A stretch of DNA of 64,000 nucleotides from assembly GCF_019091135.1 (NCBI RefSeq), contig NZ_JAGXJW010000003.1, positions 178,639 to 242,638 on the forward strand, read 5' to 3'. The notes under the pieces were generated by a model. The model was not told the origin of the DNA and did not search any database. It saw only the letters and a list, made by a program, of their open reading frames with translations. Of this stretch, positions 16,586 through 26,387 are shown one piece after another. Each line of letters opens with the position of its first letter. The stretch's first letter is position 1. Source of the DNA: Cohnella sp. GbtcB17 (GTDB taxonomy: Bacteria > Bacillota > Bacilli > Paenibacillales > Paenibacillaceae). A program made the translations under genes and the position numbers.

Positions 16586-19500
16586 TTACCACTTATAAGA
16601 CTTGCAGCCTTTGGCCTTCAGGGCCAGCTCGGGTTTACTCGGCGTGAAAAGATCGAGAATATTTTTGCCCAGATTCTCTTCCTTTCCTTTCACCGAAAAT
16701 TTCTCTAACGGATTGAACAGGTCGGTCTTGAATGGCCCCGCTTCGAATTTTCCGATCGGCTCGACCTCCAAGCACCCGCCTTCCCATCGATCCTTCAGCT
16801 TGACGCCGACCGTCAGGGCCAACGGTCCTTTGACGATTTTGGCGGTCGCTTCGACCGACAATCCGTCTGCGGTCAAGCCCTCGAGCGGCGCAATATCCAG
16901 ACCGCCCCCTACGCCAAAGCCTGCCTCCAGGCAGGAGGAAAAACCTTCGTTGTTAATACAAACGCGCCCGCCCCCGCCGATTCCGTCATAGGCGGTTGCC
17001 CCGATGCACATGGTCCCGCACGGATCGCGGTACTGCACCGGATTGTTGTTGACATAGGCATACAGATTCGCCTGGCCGCTCTCGAACAGAATTGGATCGC
17101 GCGCCGTCCACCTGCCCGACAGCGTATCAAGATCCCGCGCACCGAACCTTACAAGTCCCGTGCCCCTGTCCTCCAATCCGCCCGCATATCCGATCGCCAG
17201 CGCGAAGCCCGGATTCGAATCCGACAGCACGCCGCCATAACTGTCGTACTTCAGCCGCTTGACGACCTTCCCCTGAACGTCCAGCACCTGCTGCGGCGTC
17301 CCGACGCCGTCCGTGATCACATAATAGCGTACGTTGCCCCGCTCCAGCCCGATTAGCAGGCCGTCTTCGTCGTACAGATAATTCGTCAGCTCCCCGTTTT
17401 CGTTCACCGTGCTCGTCACCAGCTGCAGCGAGGTCGGGTCTCCGTAAAAATACTGGGTTGAATGCCCGGCGCCATCCTCGCGGTACGTTTGTCTGCCCAG
17501 CGCGTCGTACGCATAACTGTAAGTTACGCCGCTTACCGACGCTGTCAGCAGCTCCCCGCGAGCGCCGTACTTGAACGTGTCCGCGCCGCGCTGACGAAGA
17601 TAGCCGTCTTCGTCGAAGCTGTACGCCGTACCGCCCACAGCCGTCAGTACGTCATGCGAGCCGTAGCTGCTAGCCATCCGTTCCGAACCCGTTACTTCGC
17701 GGACGATCCGGTTTTTGTTCGCATCGTATTCATACGTCTCCGCCGTCGCGCCTTCCGGACCGCTGCGCTGCGCATTCGTCAGCTGTCCGTCCAGATCGAA
17801 CGTATAGACGGTCGTCTCCGTGCCTTCCGGCGTCGTCACCGTCAAGCGCGTGATGTTGCCGCTCAAATCGTATTCAGGCGCGATGCGGTAGACTTCCCTA
17901 CCAGCCAGCGTATAGATCCGCTCCTTCTGCCGGCCCAGCTCGTCGTAGGTCTGCGTCACCTGCAGCTTGCCGTCGTTCATCCCCGCTACGCTTCCGTTCG
18001 GGCCGGTTCGGTCGAACGTGAACGGTCCGTACTTGACAAGCCGGCCCATGTCGTCCCTGCGCATATCGGTTGTCACGTTAGCCGTCTGCGACACGCCATA
18101 GACCATTCTGGTCACGGAAGTCTGGATCTTGGTCAGATTGGCCAATACGTCGTACGAGTAATCGTAAACGCCTTTTGCCTTGCCCGTGATCGTCTGCCTG
18201 CTCACCAGATCGCCGACATACGCGAACTCGTTGGTTTGCGGCAGCGATCCGGGGATTTGACCGACGCTTTCCAGTTTTTTCGCCCGGTCTGTATTGTCCG
18301 CATATTCGAACGTGCGCAGGATATCCGCATCGTTCATGCCGGCAATCCGCTTGCCGCCTCCTGTATCGTAGACATAGTCGATCTGACGGCCGCCGCGCAG
18401 CGTCGACCGCTCCAATTTGCCGCCGTCGCCATGCGCCAGGCTGATCCAATCCGGCCCTTCCGCGGACGCAAATCCATCAAACTGGCCCAGTTCATTGTAG
18501 CTTTGCCGGTAAGTCGTGCCGTCCGGCATCGTCAGACCGGTCAACTGCCCCAGCTCGTCGTACGAGCTGCCGTATACTTTGCCGCCCGGCGTCGTCGAGG
18601 AGATCAACCGGTCGGCTTCGTCATAAGCGAACGACCTTGTCCGTCCGGCCGCATCCGTCAATGCGGTGAGCCGATTCCGTTCGTCGTACGTATACTTGGC
18701 GAGCTGTTCCCCTTGCGTTGACTGGGCCAGCCGTCCTTTCTCGTCGTACGTGTATACGATTGGAGCAAGCTGCTGCCCTGGCCATTCCACCTGTACGACC
18801 CGGCCGTATTCATCGTAGGTGAAAACCTGCTTCAACCCGTCAGGCCCCGTCTCGGTCAATTGCCGCGTCGCCGCTTCGTACTTCGACTCGGTTACGGAAG
18901 TCCCCGTTTTGTTCGTATGCGTCAACGATTTCAAGCTGCCGTCCTCATTCCACTCCACCGCGCGGGATTCGTTGAAGGTCGCCTTCTTCCCGTCAGGCTG
19001 CGTCAGCGTCGCTTCCTTCATGACCGGGACATCCATATCCCAGCGCGGATCGCCCGTCATCGTCTTCGTCATGACGCTTCCGTCCGGAAGCTCGATCCGT
19101 TCGCTGCCCGGCCGTACCGCAGCGACCAGACGCGTGCCGTCCGGACCGGTCGTCGTCCGCTGCACGCCGCCTTCGATCCGCTTCGTCTCGTACACGGTCG
19201 CACGGCCCTCCGCATCGGTAAAGGTGACGATCGTCCCGTCGGCCGTGTCGGCGCGGCTCAGCGTCTGCACGCCTCCCGCCCCGTTCTCGGCACGAATCAG
19301 CAGTCCGTCTTCGTCATAAGCGTAGGTACTGGTCTGCTCCAGCGGATCGACGAAGGTTTGCAGCAGTCCGCCGGCATCGTACGTCATCCGATACGTTTCT
19401 CCGGCCGGACTTGTCACCGCAACCAGACGCCCTTGCTCATCCGTCGTCAGCTCCGTCCGCTGCCCGCCGGCTCCGATAATCGCCAACGGCTTGCCTGCGC

Positions 19501-22500
19501 TATCCCGTTCGATCGACATCTCGTTGCCGCTCCGGTCGGTAACTCGCACCAGACGGCCTTCCTCGTCATAATCCAGCTTGGTCAATACAGCACCCGTCAA
19601 GGCGTCCGTCGTTTGCGCATGCGTTTGGTCTCCGGCCTCGAACTCGTAGACGACCTGGCCGCCTTCGTCGGGCGTCTCAAGCAGGCTATCAGCCTCTTTC
19701 ACCAGAAAATAGCCGACCCGATCATTCTGTGTTTCAACTACACGTCCGCCGTCGGCGGTAACGGCCGTCAGGTTAAACTTTTGCGTCGCCTGGTCCATGA
19801 CCCATGACGGAGTCTCCAGCTTCTCCATAAGTCCGTCCTGCGCAACACGGTAAACGTCCCTGCCTCCGGCTCTGAAATAAAGCCGGTCCTGCGCGTCCAG
19901 GAAAAGCCTGCTAAGTCCGCCCGCATAGTAACTCGAAAGGAAGAAAAACTCGGCTTCCGTCGCCTTCATGCCATGAGCGGCCGGCCTGCTCCCAGGCTCA
20001 TCGAGCAACACGCCCGCCACCCGGGACAAGGTGCCGTCCGGGCTTAGCTTGCGTATCCGCGTGAACGCGCGATAGTCGCCAAACAACGTAGCCGCATTCG
20101 TATCTGTCATATACAGAGAGCCGTCGCTGCCCATCCGGATCTGCTCCACCGCGCCGATCCCCGCCTTGTCGCCGGGACCGCTATCCTTGCCTTTGGCCGT
20201 ATGATCCCCCAGCGTCTGGAGGATGCCGTCCGGACCGATCTTGTACAGGGTGGTTCGGTACGGAACCAAGTTTTGATCGCCCGGTCGAGTCGGGTAGGAC
20301 GTGAAGTAGACGGAACCGTCCATACCCGCAGCCAGCTCGATGATGCCTGGCAGCGGTACGTTCTTCGCCTCCGCGCCGTCCGGCAACGGGGCTTGCGGAC
20401 CTCCTCTGCCCGTGCCCGCTATAACCTCCCAGTCGGTCTGCCTCTTCGTTTTGCGAAGCAGCTGGTATTTATCAGGATTGTAGCAATAGATCGTCCCTTG
20501 CGCGTCAACCGCGATGACGTTCCAGTTGGACAGCGGAACATCCGCCACCTTGACGACTTTTCCGCTCGGATCGAGACCTAAAATCACTTTGCTCCGAGTG
20601 AAGAAGTTGACTGCGGCATAATAGATCCACCCGTCCATGCCGGTTGTCATTGTACCGTATTCTATGGTATGCCCTTCGAACGAGAAGTCCACTTCGCCAC
20701 GCATCGACCTGGTCTTGGTCTGTGTCGTGCCGTCTCCCAGCAGCAGTCTCTTCGAGCCGTCATCGTAAATATGATGCGGATCAAGACTCCAGCCTGCAAC
20801 GCCGGCGGATGCGTATGGATTCCGCGGACTCTCCAGCGCTCCGTGCCATTCCTGGCCCACGCTGACCTCGGAGGTGTCTCTCATCTGCCCGTATACGGAG
20901 GATGGAGCGGCCGAGATCCGGCCGAAGCTGCGCTCGAATTCGCCGTTTGACGGATAATACTGAGCCTTGTACACATAATCGACGCGGACCGTGTAAGGAT
21001 GAGAGCCCGTCAGCTCGCGGCCGTAAGCGTCCTTGCCGTCCCACTCGAACGTATACGTCTTGTTCGGAGACGGGGCGAAGCTCGCCCGGTGCAGCTTGCC
21101 GCCGATCTGGATGCTCACGTTCATCCTCCGCAGCGAAGCCGGCAGCGGCTCGCCGTCGCTCACCGGAATTTCCAGCGTCGACTTCGCCTTGTAGCCTTCC
21201 TCCCGCTCGCTCATGTAGTTCAGCATATACGGCGTTCCTGCGATCGGAATCTGCTGTCCCAACGTCTGATTCTGGCAGCCGATGATCGAGCCCTTCTTCT
21301 TGCACGGATCGTCTTCCTTCTTGCGCTTCTCCCAGGGCTCCCGATCCGGCGGCGATTCGGCGTCTCCCGGAGGTCCGTACGGCCAGTTGTGGTCATATGG
21401 CGTGAAATGGGTGATCGGCACCCGCCACAGCGTTTTCCCCGGTTCATACAGCTCCGCGAGCTTGCGCAGCTCCTCCTCCGTCACGCCCAGCTTCGCCAAC
21501 TGCTCCTCGCCGTCCGCCTCGCCGTCTCCGTCCGCATCGATCCCGGCCAGGCCGTTCTTCACCGAGACGATCTCGATCACCTTGCCGTTCGGCGCCGCGA
21601 TCCATTGCCCTTTCTCCCGGTCATAGTATGCATTCGGCACCGCTTCCCCGACCGGGAAGCCAATGAAGTTGTCCAGGTAATGGTACACCTCCCGGTCGAA
21701 GGTCACCTCCGTCGCTCCCGCCTGCACCGCTTCGTCCGCCGACAGCTCCACCGCATACGTATACGCCACGTACGGCGGCAGCTCGCCCGGCATCGCCTTC
21801 GGTCCTTCCGGACCGGCCGTATACTCCGTCGAGCGGAAGCTGATGCTCGGCAACGGCTGCTGGGTCCCGTCCGGCAGCCTCATCGTCGCCGTCGTCCCCA
21901 CCGGGAACAGCACCGTCGACTGGCGGGTTCCATCCTCATCCGTTACCGGCGTACCCTGCGCTGCCTGGATCTCCGTGCTGTCCTCCAGCTGCACCTGCGT
22001 CACCTTGCTGTCGTACGCCGTCAGCACGACGTCTTCCAGATGCTCGTAATCTCCCGGCGTCGCCTGCTTTTTCCGCTGCACGGTCATATATCCGTCCTTC
22101 TCGTATTGCAACGTCCAAATGCCGTCGCCGTTCACGGCCAGGTCGAACATCCCGTCCGCCCGGCTCAGCGTCTGCCCCCATTCCGGATGGTCCAACACTG
22201 TGATGCGTACGCCGCCGACCGGCGCCTGGGCCGTGTCCAGTACGCGCCCTCTCAGCACGCCTGCGCGCTCCGCTTCGATCGCGCCCGGCTGCACGCCCGT
22301 CTGAATCGGATTCGGTCCCGTGTACAGGAAGTCCGTCATCTCCTGGAAGCTCGCCTGGCCCGAGGCCGGCAGCTCCGTCGCTACGCTGCCCGGATCGGGC
22401 GGCAGATTGCTGCCGTCACCGGTCGGCGTCGCTTGCACCGCGCCCGACTTGGCCGACTCGTTGCCGCTCTCGTCGTAGGCCGATACGGCCAGCTCATAAG

Positions 22501-24997
22501 CGATGCCGCCCGTCAGGCCGGTCGCCGTGTAAGAGGCAGTTTTTCCGGCTTCAAGTGCCGCGCCCCACGAGCTTGCCCCTACCGCCCGAACGTAGACCCG
22601 GTAGCCAGCCAGATCGTCCTCCCCGTTCGCCGTCCAGTTCAGCGCGATCCGTCCTTCTCCCGCGCCGGCCGTCAGCCCGGCCGGCACGGCCGGCGGCGTC
22701 GTGTCCGGCTGCTCTTCTTCAAGCGGCGTCGCGCTGACGATCGCCGACATGTGAGAGCTATTGCCGCTCGTGTCGTACGCCGCAATGGCGAGCTCGTACG
22801 TCCGGTCATGCCAGACGTCAAGGACTGTATACGTCGTGTCCAGGCCGACGTCGACGCCTCCGCTCCACGTTTGGCTTCCCTGTACGCGGCTGTAGATCCG
22901 ATAGCTGTCCAGATCGGCTTCGGTGTTGGCCGTCCAGCTCAGTTCAATTTTACGGACGCCCGGCTCTGCCTTCAGCCCGCTCGGCACGGCCGGAGGGTCA
23001 CGATCCTGCGTCTGATCGTCCCGCGGCGTTTCGCGCCTCGTCTGGGATTTGGCCGACTCGTTGCCGCTCGCATCGTAGGCGGTCACGGCAAAATCGTACG
23101 TCGTGCCGTTCGTCAGTCCGGTAATCGTATATCCGCTCTCGCGTCCAGGCTTGTCGAATTGGCTCCAGGCCGCTCCGTCGGACACGCGCCAGTAGATTCG
23201 GTAGCCGGCCAGATCTTCCTCTGAACTCATATCCCAGGTCAGGATTACTTTGCCGTCCCCCGCCTCTGTCCTCACCCCGCCCGGAACCGCAGGCGGCGTC
23301 ACGTCCGGCGGCGGAACGCCAGCTTTAGGCTTCGCCCTAACGAGCTCCGACCTCGCGGACGCATTGCCGCTTTTGTCGTAGGCCGCTACCGCGAATTCGT
23401 AGGTCCGGCCGTTCGTCAGCCCTTTCGCCGTATACGACACGGATACGCCCGCATCGGCCTGGATGGTCCATGCCTCGGTCCCTTCCTCGCGCCCGTAGAT
23501 CCGGTAGCCGGCCAAGTCGCTCTCCGCGTTCGCCGTCCAGGCCAGCGCGATCAGGCCGTCTCCGGGCTCCGCTCTCAGTCCGCTCGGCACCGCGGGCGGC
23601 GTCACATCCGGCGTTTGCGTGCCGCCTCCACCTCCGCCGCCCCCACCGCTTGGCACTCCTCCGTTCAGGCGAAGCATGCCCAGATCCAGCTTGGCTCCCG
23701 CCTTGGGGGCCGTGTAGCTCCCCGGTGCGTCCGTTCGGACGCATTTGCAGCTGTCCGACTTCGCCGCCTCGCTGTCCAGCAAGGCCAGCGCCTGCTTCGC
23801 CTGCTCGGTCTGCAGCAGCTCCGGCTCGGCCGTCCCCGCCTTCGCGGCCGCTTCGCGGATGCTCTCGTCCGCGATATACGACAGCTGGTACGTACGCTCC
23901 GGCTCGACATATGCGGTGAAGGAACCGTCGGCCCTCGTGATCGCATAATAAGTCGGATTGGTCGTAAACGCCAGCACAATGCCGCCCGCCGCCTTGCCGT
24001 CGTCCCCCGTCAGCTTGCCTTCCAGCACGGCTGCCTTGCTTGCGACCAGATCATAAGCGGGCGTACCCGGCATCCAATCCACGCTTCGGAAGCCGGCGAC
24101 GCCGTCGCTTGTCGCATAGATATCGTACGACCCGCTCTCCCACGCTCCAGGCAGCTCAAAGCTGCCTTGCGCATCCGTCCGCCCCGCGGCGAGCTGAGCC
24201 CGCTTGCCCTTTGCGTGAACGCGCACGAGCGCATGGGCCAGCGGCTGCCCTTCGTCCGACTTGACTGCAACTGTCAGCGGAGCCGCCTGGTCCGGACCTT
24301 TCAGCAGCTTCAAGGTGCGATGGAGCGCCACCGCCGCTTCCGCGCGGGTGAGGCTCTTCTCGCCGCGGAATGCGCCGTCCTCATAGCCTCGAACAATGCC
24401 GGCCTCATGCAGAGCCGAGATCGCCGGAGCCGCCCAGGCCGGAATCCGGCCGCTGTCGGTGAATTCGACCGCCCGTTCAGCCTTCCGGCCCGTCAGCCGT
24501 CCCAGCATGACAGCCGTCTCCTGGCGGTTCAAGAGCGCCTGCGGCCGGAAGGCGCCGGTCGCATCCCCCTGCACCAGCCCGAGACGCGCCGCCTTTTTCA
24601 CGTCCTCCGCAAACCATTCATCCTTGACATCGGTAAAAATCGCTTCCTGCGACTGATCGCCTTCGACCAGCCCGTTCTTCGGCAGCTGGGCCAGCAGCCG
24701 GTTCAGCATCACGGTGAACTCCGCCCGGGTCACGGCCCGGTCCGGCCGGAAGGTTCCGTCTTCATAGCCGCTCACTACGCCCGCGTCCGCCAGCTCCTCA
24801 ACCTCGGCCGAAGCCCACGCGGGCAAGCTGTCGCTCCATCCCGCAGTGCCGCTGCCTGCGCTTTCGCCGCCGCTCGCGCTTTCCATGCTCCCCGGCCCCG
24901 CCGCAGTCTCCACAGCGCCCGCCGGCACGAGCGGCTGCACGACAAGCACCGCTGTCAGGAGCAGCGGCGTACACCGTTTGATCAGCTTCCTAACCAT
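16586..24997 (-). CDS. Giant secreted SLH / fibronectin III / Rhs-YD repeat protein
   Basis: 2,803-residue exported surface protein. Order: signal peptide (1-28); three SLH domains (about 52-232; AGVVSGYEDGTFRPD, RLGLVQGDATGAFRPQ, AGIVRGYEDGAFRGE) for binding cell-wall polymer; carboxypeptidase-regulatory-like domains (about 236-400); a poly-Gly linker; four fibronectin III repeats (about 468-850, each starting near PPAVP.G); another regulatory-like domain (about 912-990); a teneurin-like NHL propeller (about 1450-1725); many YD repeats (about 1800-2500); and the Rhs core end GARDLDTLSGRWTARDP (about 2610-2660). A Cys-containing tail of about 140 residues follows and matches no toxin I know. 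No immunity-like gene lies downstream. Role: cell-surface adhesion or contact-dependent delivery (inference). It is monocistronic. Confidence 0.9.
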   Translation of the reverse strand: MVRKLIKRCTPLLLTAVLVVQPLVPAGAVETAAGPGSMESASGGESAGSGTAGWSDSLPAWASAEVEELADAGVVSGYEDGTFRPDRAVTRAEFTVMLNRLLAQLPKNGLVEGDQSQEAIFTDVKDEWFAEDVKKAARLGLVQGDATGAFRPQALLNRQETAVMLGRLTGRKAERAVEFTDSGRIPAWAAPAISALHEAGIVRGYEDGAFRGEKSLTRAEAAVALHRTLKLLKGPDQAAPLTVAVKSDEGQPLAHALVRVHAKGKRAQLAAGRTDAQGSFELPGAWESGSYDIYATSDGVAGFRSVDWMPGTPAYDLVASKAAVLEGKLTGDDGKAAGGIVLAFTTNPTYYAITRADGSFTAYVEPERTYQLSYIADESIREAAAKAGTAEPELLQTEQAKQALALLDSEAAKSDSCKCVRTDAPGSYTAPKAGAKLDLGMLRLNGGVPSGGGGGGGGGTQTPDVTPPAVPSGLRAEPGDGLIALAWTANAESDLAGYRIYGREEGTEAWTIQADAGVSVSYTAKGLTNGRTYEFAVAAYDKSGNASARSELVRAKPKAGVPPPDVTPPAVPGGVRTEAGDGKVILTWDMSSEEDLAGYRIYWRVSDGAAWSQFDKPGRESGYTITGLTNGTTYDFAVTAYDASGNESAKSQTRRETPRDDQTQDRDPPAVPSGLKAEPGVRKIELSWTANTEADLDSYRIYSRVQGSQTWSGGVDVGLDTTYTVLDVWHDRTYELAIAAYDTSGNSSHMSAIVSATPLEEEQPDTTPPAVPAGLTAGAGEGRIALNWTANGEDDLAGYRVYVRAVGASSWGAALEAGKTASYTATGLTGGIAYELAVSAYDESGNESAKSGAVQATPTGDGSNLPPDPGSVATELPASGQASFQEMTDFLYTGPNPIQTGVQPGAIEAERAGVLRGRVLDTAQAPVGGVRITVLDHPEWGQTLSRADGMFDLAVNGDGIWTLQYEKDGYMTVQRKKQATPGDYEHLEDVVLTAYDSKVTQVQLEDSTEIQAAQGTPVTDEDGTRQSTVLFPVGTTATMRLPDGTQQPLPSISFRSTEYTAGPEGPKAMPGELPPYVAYTYAVELSADEAVQAGATEVTFDREVYHYLDNFIGFPVGEAVPNAYYDREKGQWIAAPNGKVIEIVSVKNGLAGIDADGDGEADGEEQLAKLGVTEEELRKLAELYEPGKTLWRVPITHFTPYDHNWPYGPPGDAESPPDREPWEKRKKEDDPCKKKGSIIGCQNQTLGQQIPIAGTPYMLNYMSEREEGYKAKSTLEIPVSDGEPLPASLRRMNVSIQIGGKLHRASFAPSPNKTYTFEWDGKDAYGRELTGSHPYTVRVDYVYKAQYYPSNGEFERSFGRISAAPSSVYGQMRDTSEVSVGQEWHGALESPRNPYASAGVAGWSLDPHHIYDDGSKRLLLGDGTTQTKTRSMRGEVDFSFEGHTIEYGTMTTGMDGWIYYAAVNFFTRSKVILGLDPSGKVVKVADVPLSNWNVIAVDAQGTIYCYNPDKYQLLRKTKRQTDWEVIAGTGRGGPQAPLPDGAEAKNVPLPGIIELAAGMDGSVYFTSYPTRPGDQNLVPYRTTLYKIGPDGILQTLGDHTAKGKDSGPGDKAGIGAVEQIRMGSDGSLYMTDTNAATLFGDYRAFTRIRKLSPDGTLSRVAGVLLDEPGSRPAAHGMKATEAEFFFLSSYYAGGLSRLFLDAQDRLYFRAGGRDVYRVAQDGLMEKLETPSWVMDQATQKFNLTAVTADGGRVVETQNDRVGYFLVKEADSLLETPDEGGQVVYEFEAGDQTHAQTTDALTGAVLTKLDYDEEGRLVRVTDRSGNEMSIERDSAGKPLAIIGAGGQRTELTTDEQGRLVAVTSPAGETYRMTYDAGGLLQTFVDPLEQTSTYAYDEDGLLIRAENGAGGVQTLSRADTADGTIVTFTDAEGRATVYETKRIEGGVQRTTTGPDGTRLVAAVRPGSERIELPDGSVMTKTMTGDPRWDMDVPVMKEATLTQPDGKKATFNESRAVEWNEDGSLKSLTHTNKTGTSVTESKYEAATRQLTETGPDGLKQVFTYDEYGRVVQVEWPGQQLAPIVYTYDEKGRLAQSTQGEQLAKYTYDERNRLTALTDAAGRTRSFAYDEADRLISSTTPGGKVYGSSYDELGQLTGLTMPDGTTYRQSYNELGQFDGFASAEGPDWISLAHGDGGKLERSTLRGGRQIDYVYDTGGGKRIAGMNDADILRTFEYADNTDRAKKLESVGQIPGSLPQTNEFAYVGDLVSRQTITGKAKGVYDYSYDVLANLTKIQTSVTRMVYGVSQTANVTTDMRRDDMGRLVKYGPFTFDRTGPNGSVAGMNDGKLQVTQTYDELGRQKERIYTLAGREVYRIAPEYDLSGNITRLTVTTPEGTETTVYTFDLDGQLTNAQRSGPEGATAETYEYDANKNRIVREVTGSERMASSYGSHDVLTAVGGTAYSFDEDGYLRQRGADTFKYGARGELLTASVSGVTYSYAYDALGRQTYREDGAGHSTQYFYGDPTSLQLVTSTVNENGELTNYLYDEDGLLIGLERGNVRYYVITDGVGTPQQVLDVQGKVVKRLKYDSYGGVLSDSNPGFALAIGYAGGLEDRGTGLVRFGARDLDTLSGRWTARDPILFESGQANLYAYVNNNPVQYRDPCGTMCIGATAYDGIGGGGRVCINNEGFSSCLEAGFGVGGGLDIAPLEGLTADGLSVEATAKIVKGPLALTVGVKLKDRWEGGCLEVEPIGKFEAGPFKTDLFNPLEKFSVKGKEENLGKNILDLFTPSKPELALKAKGCKSYKW

Positions 24998-25160
24998 TTC
25001 CGAGCCTCCTCACCCCAACTGTTTGACATAGTATAGCGGCCGCCCCCCCCCGCGCGTAAGCATCCATCCGACTAGACGCGTCACTGGAATTGTCACCCAT
25101 TGTTGTCACCCCCTATGACAGGCTGCGTCATATTCGTCCCGGACGCCCGCCTATGCGCCT
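24998..25160. other. Upstream region of the giant Rhs gene
   Basis: Contains the AGGAG-type ribosome site on the minus strand just upstream of the start, a run of ten C residues near 25044-25053, and no gene or clear promoter I can defend. Confidence 0.4.
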
Positions 25161-25219
25161 AAAAACAAACCAGCCGCCGCTCCTCCCATTAGGGGAGAAA
25201 CGGCGGCCGGTTTGTTTTT
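25161..25219. terminator. Strong intrinsic terminator of the purine/CHR operon
   Basis: Nineteen-bp arms (25161-25179, 25201-25219; one mismatch) start with AAAAACAAACC and end with GGTTTGTTTTT, so it works in both directions. It is 27 bp after the last gene of the minus-strand operon. Confidence 0.85.
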
Positions 25220-25245
25220 GGCCATGGCGCTAGAGTGCCTCCCAT

Positions 25246-25788
25246 TCATTTAATATGAGGGAGTATAAGCCCGCCGTAAGCAAACGCAGCTACGATAAGC
25301 AAAGCAGGGTGCACCTTCCACTTGACCAGTGCCAGAAAAGAAAGGAGCGCAATCCCAAGAGATTGCCAAATGCCCAGAGAGGCGATCGAATCCTCCCCCA
25401 TTTTCCAGGTCAGCACCAACATCATTACCGCGATGACAGGCTGCACAAATAAAGTCATCCCTTTGACGACGACCGATTGCCGATGCCGCTGAATGACTTT
25501 CAAAATCAAAATAAGGGCAACCGCGGATGGAAAGACGGCAGCGAACAACGCAAGGAACAAACCGGTCCATCCGTAAACATGGTACCCCACATAGGCTGCA
25601 ATTTTAGTTGCTATTGGCCCCGGCAGCGCATTCCCGAGCGCGAGCATATTGGAAAATTCGCCGTTCGTCAGCCAGCGATAATGATTCACCACCTCTTCGT
25701 ACATCAGAGGGATCGATGCAGGGCCTCCGCCGTAGCCGAGAACGTTCGCCATAAAGAAACCCAGAAGGATGCTTATCCAGATCGTCAT
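25246..25788 (-). CDS. CHR-family (chromate transporter) half protein, second subunit
   Basis: 180-residue membrane protein forming half of a CHR-family ion transporter. Signatures: GYGGGPASIPLMYEEVV near the N-terminus and ALGNALPGPIATKIAAYVGY, the conserved PGP motif of the family. About five hydrophobic segments. It overlaps the previous gene by 4 bp (ATGA), so the two are translationally coupled and should form a heterodimer as in other short-CHR pairs. Chromate efflux is the family's named role. The purine-catabolic neighbourhood suggests another anion as natural substrate (inference). Confidence 0.88.
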   Translation of the reverse strand: MTIWISILLGFFMANVLGYGGGPASIPLMYEEVVNHYRWLTNGEFSNMLALGNALPGPIATKIAAYVGYHVYGWTGLFLALFAAVFPSAVALILILKVIQRHRQSVVVKGMTLFVQPVIAVMMLVLTWKMGEDSIASLGIWQSLGIALLSFLALVKWKVHPALLIVAAFAYGGLILPHIK

Positions 25789-26369
25789 GCGGACGTCCCC
25801 TTATTTTTCGTCTTCAGACGAGCCATTTTATTTTTTAATGGAAAATGGCTAGCGCCGTAGGCCAGGAATATTAAAATGACGATAGCCGGATGAACGGATA
25901 TCGTTTGCAGCAGGAGAAAGGCTGCGACAAAAAGCAGGCAGCCCGCCAGCTTGCCCAACCCTTTCACCGCCTTCTCGGCAAATTCATAGGCCATCTGACC
26001 GAGCATGACCGCAATAACAGGCGTGACGGCAGCGATCATGTCGGCAACTGTATTGGAGTAATCGACTACATTAACAAGCGCGAGCAGCGCGACCATGGCC
26101 AGGCATGTCGGCAAAATATGCGCGACCACGCCGACGATCGCCCCGACCGCCCCCTTCAGTTTATATCCTAAATACGCGGCCATTTTGGTGGCGATCGGAC
26201 CAGGCAGCGCGTTGGCAATCGCCAACGTTTCTCCGAATTCATCGTCCTCCAGCCAGCGATAACGGGAAACCGCCTCGTAGCGGATGAGCGGGATTACGGA
26301 AGGACCGCCGCCAAACCCGAATATTCCGGTTCGCAGCATGCCGATGATCAGCTCTTTAAAGGCGCCCAC
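25785..26369 (-). CDS. CHR-family (chromate transporter) half protein, first subunit
   Basis: 194-residue partner of the next CHR half. It carries GFGGGPSVIPLIRYEAV and AIANALPGPIATKMAAYLGY, homologous to the other subunit, so the pair descends from a duplication of one CHR domain. GTG start at 26369 lies 8 nt after AGGAGGAG. It follows the pucG gene by about 18 bp on the same strand, so it belongs to that operon. Short-chain CHR pairs take opposite membrane orientations; which one this is cannot be read here. Confidence 0.88.
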   Translation of the reverse strand: MGAFKELIIGMLRTGIFGFGGGPSVIPLIRYEAVSRYRWLEDDEFGETLAIANALPGPIATKMAAYLGYKLKGAVGAIVGVVAHILPTCLAMVALLALVNVVDYSNTVADMIAAVTPVIAVMLGQMAYEFAEKAVKGLGKLAGCLLFVAAFLLLQTISVHPAIVILIFLAYGASHFPLKNKMARLKTKNKGTSA

Positions 26370-26387
26370 GCTTATCTCCTCCTGTTC

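Noticed and set aside
16586..17010. Rhs C-terminal tail as a defined toxin
   Set aside because: No nuclease, deaminase or pore-former motif was recognised and no immunity-like gene follows.
20999..23224. Long open reading frame on the plus strand inside the Rhs gene
   Set aside because: Same antisense composition artefact; Arg-rich, no ribosome site, no family features.
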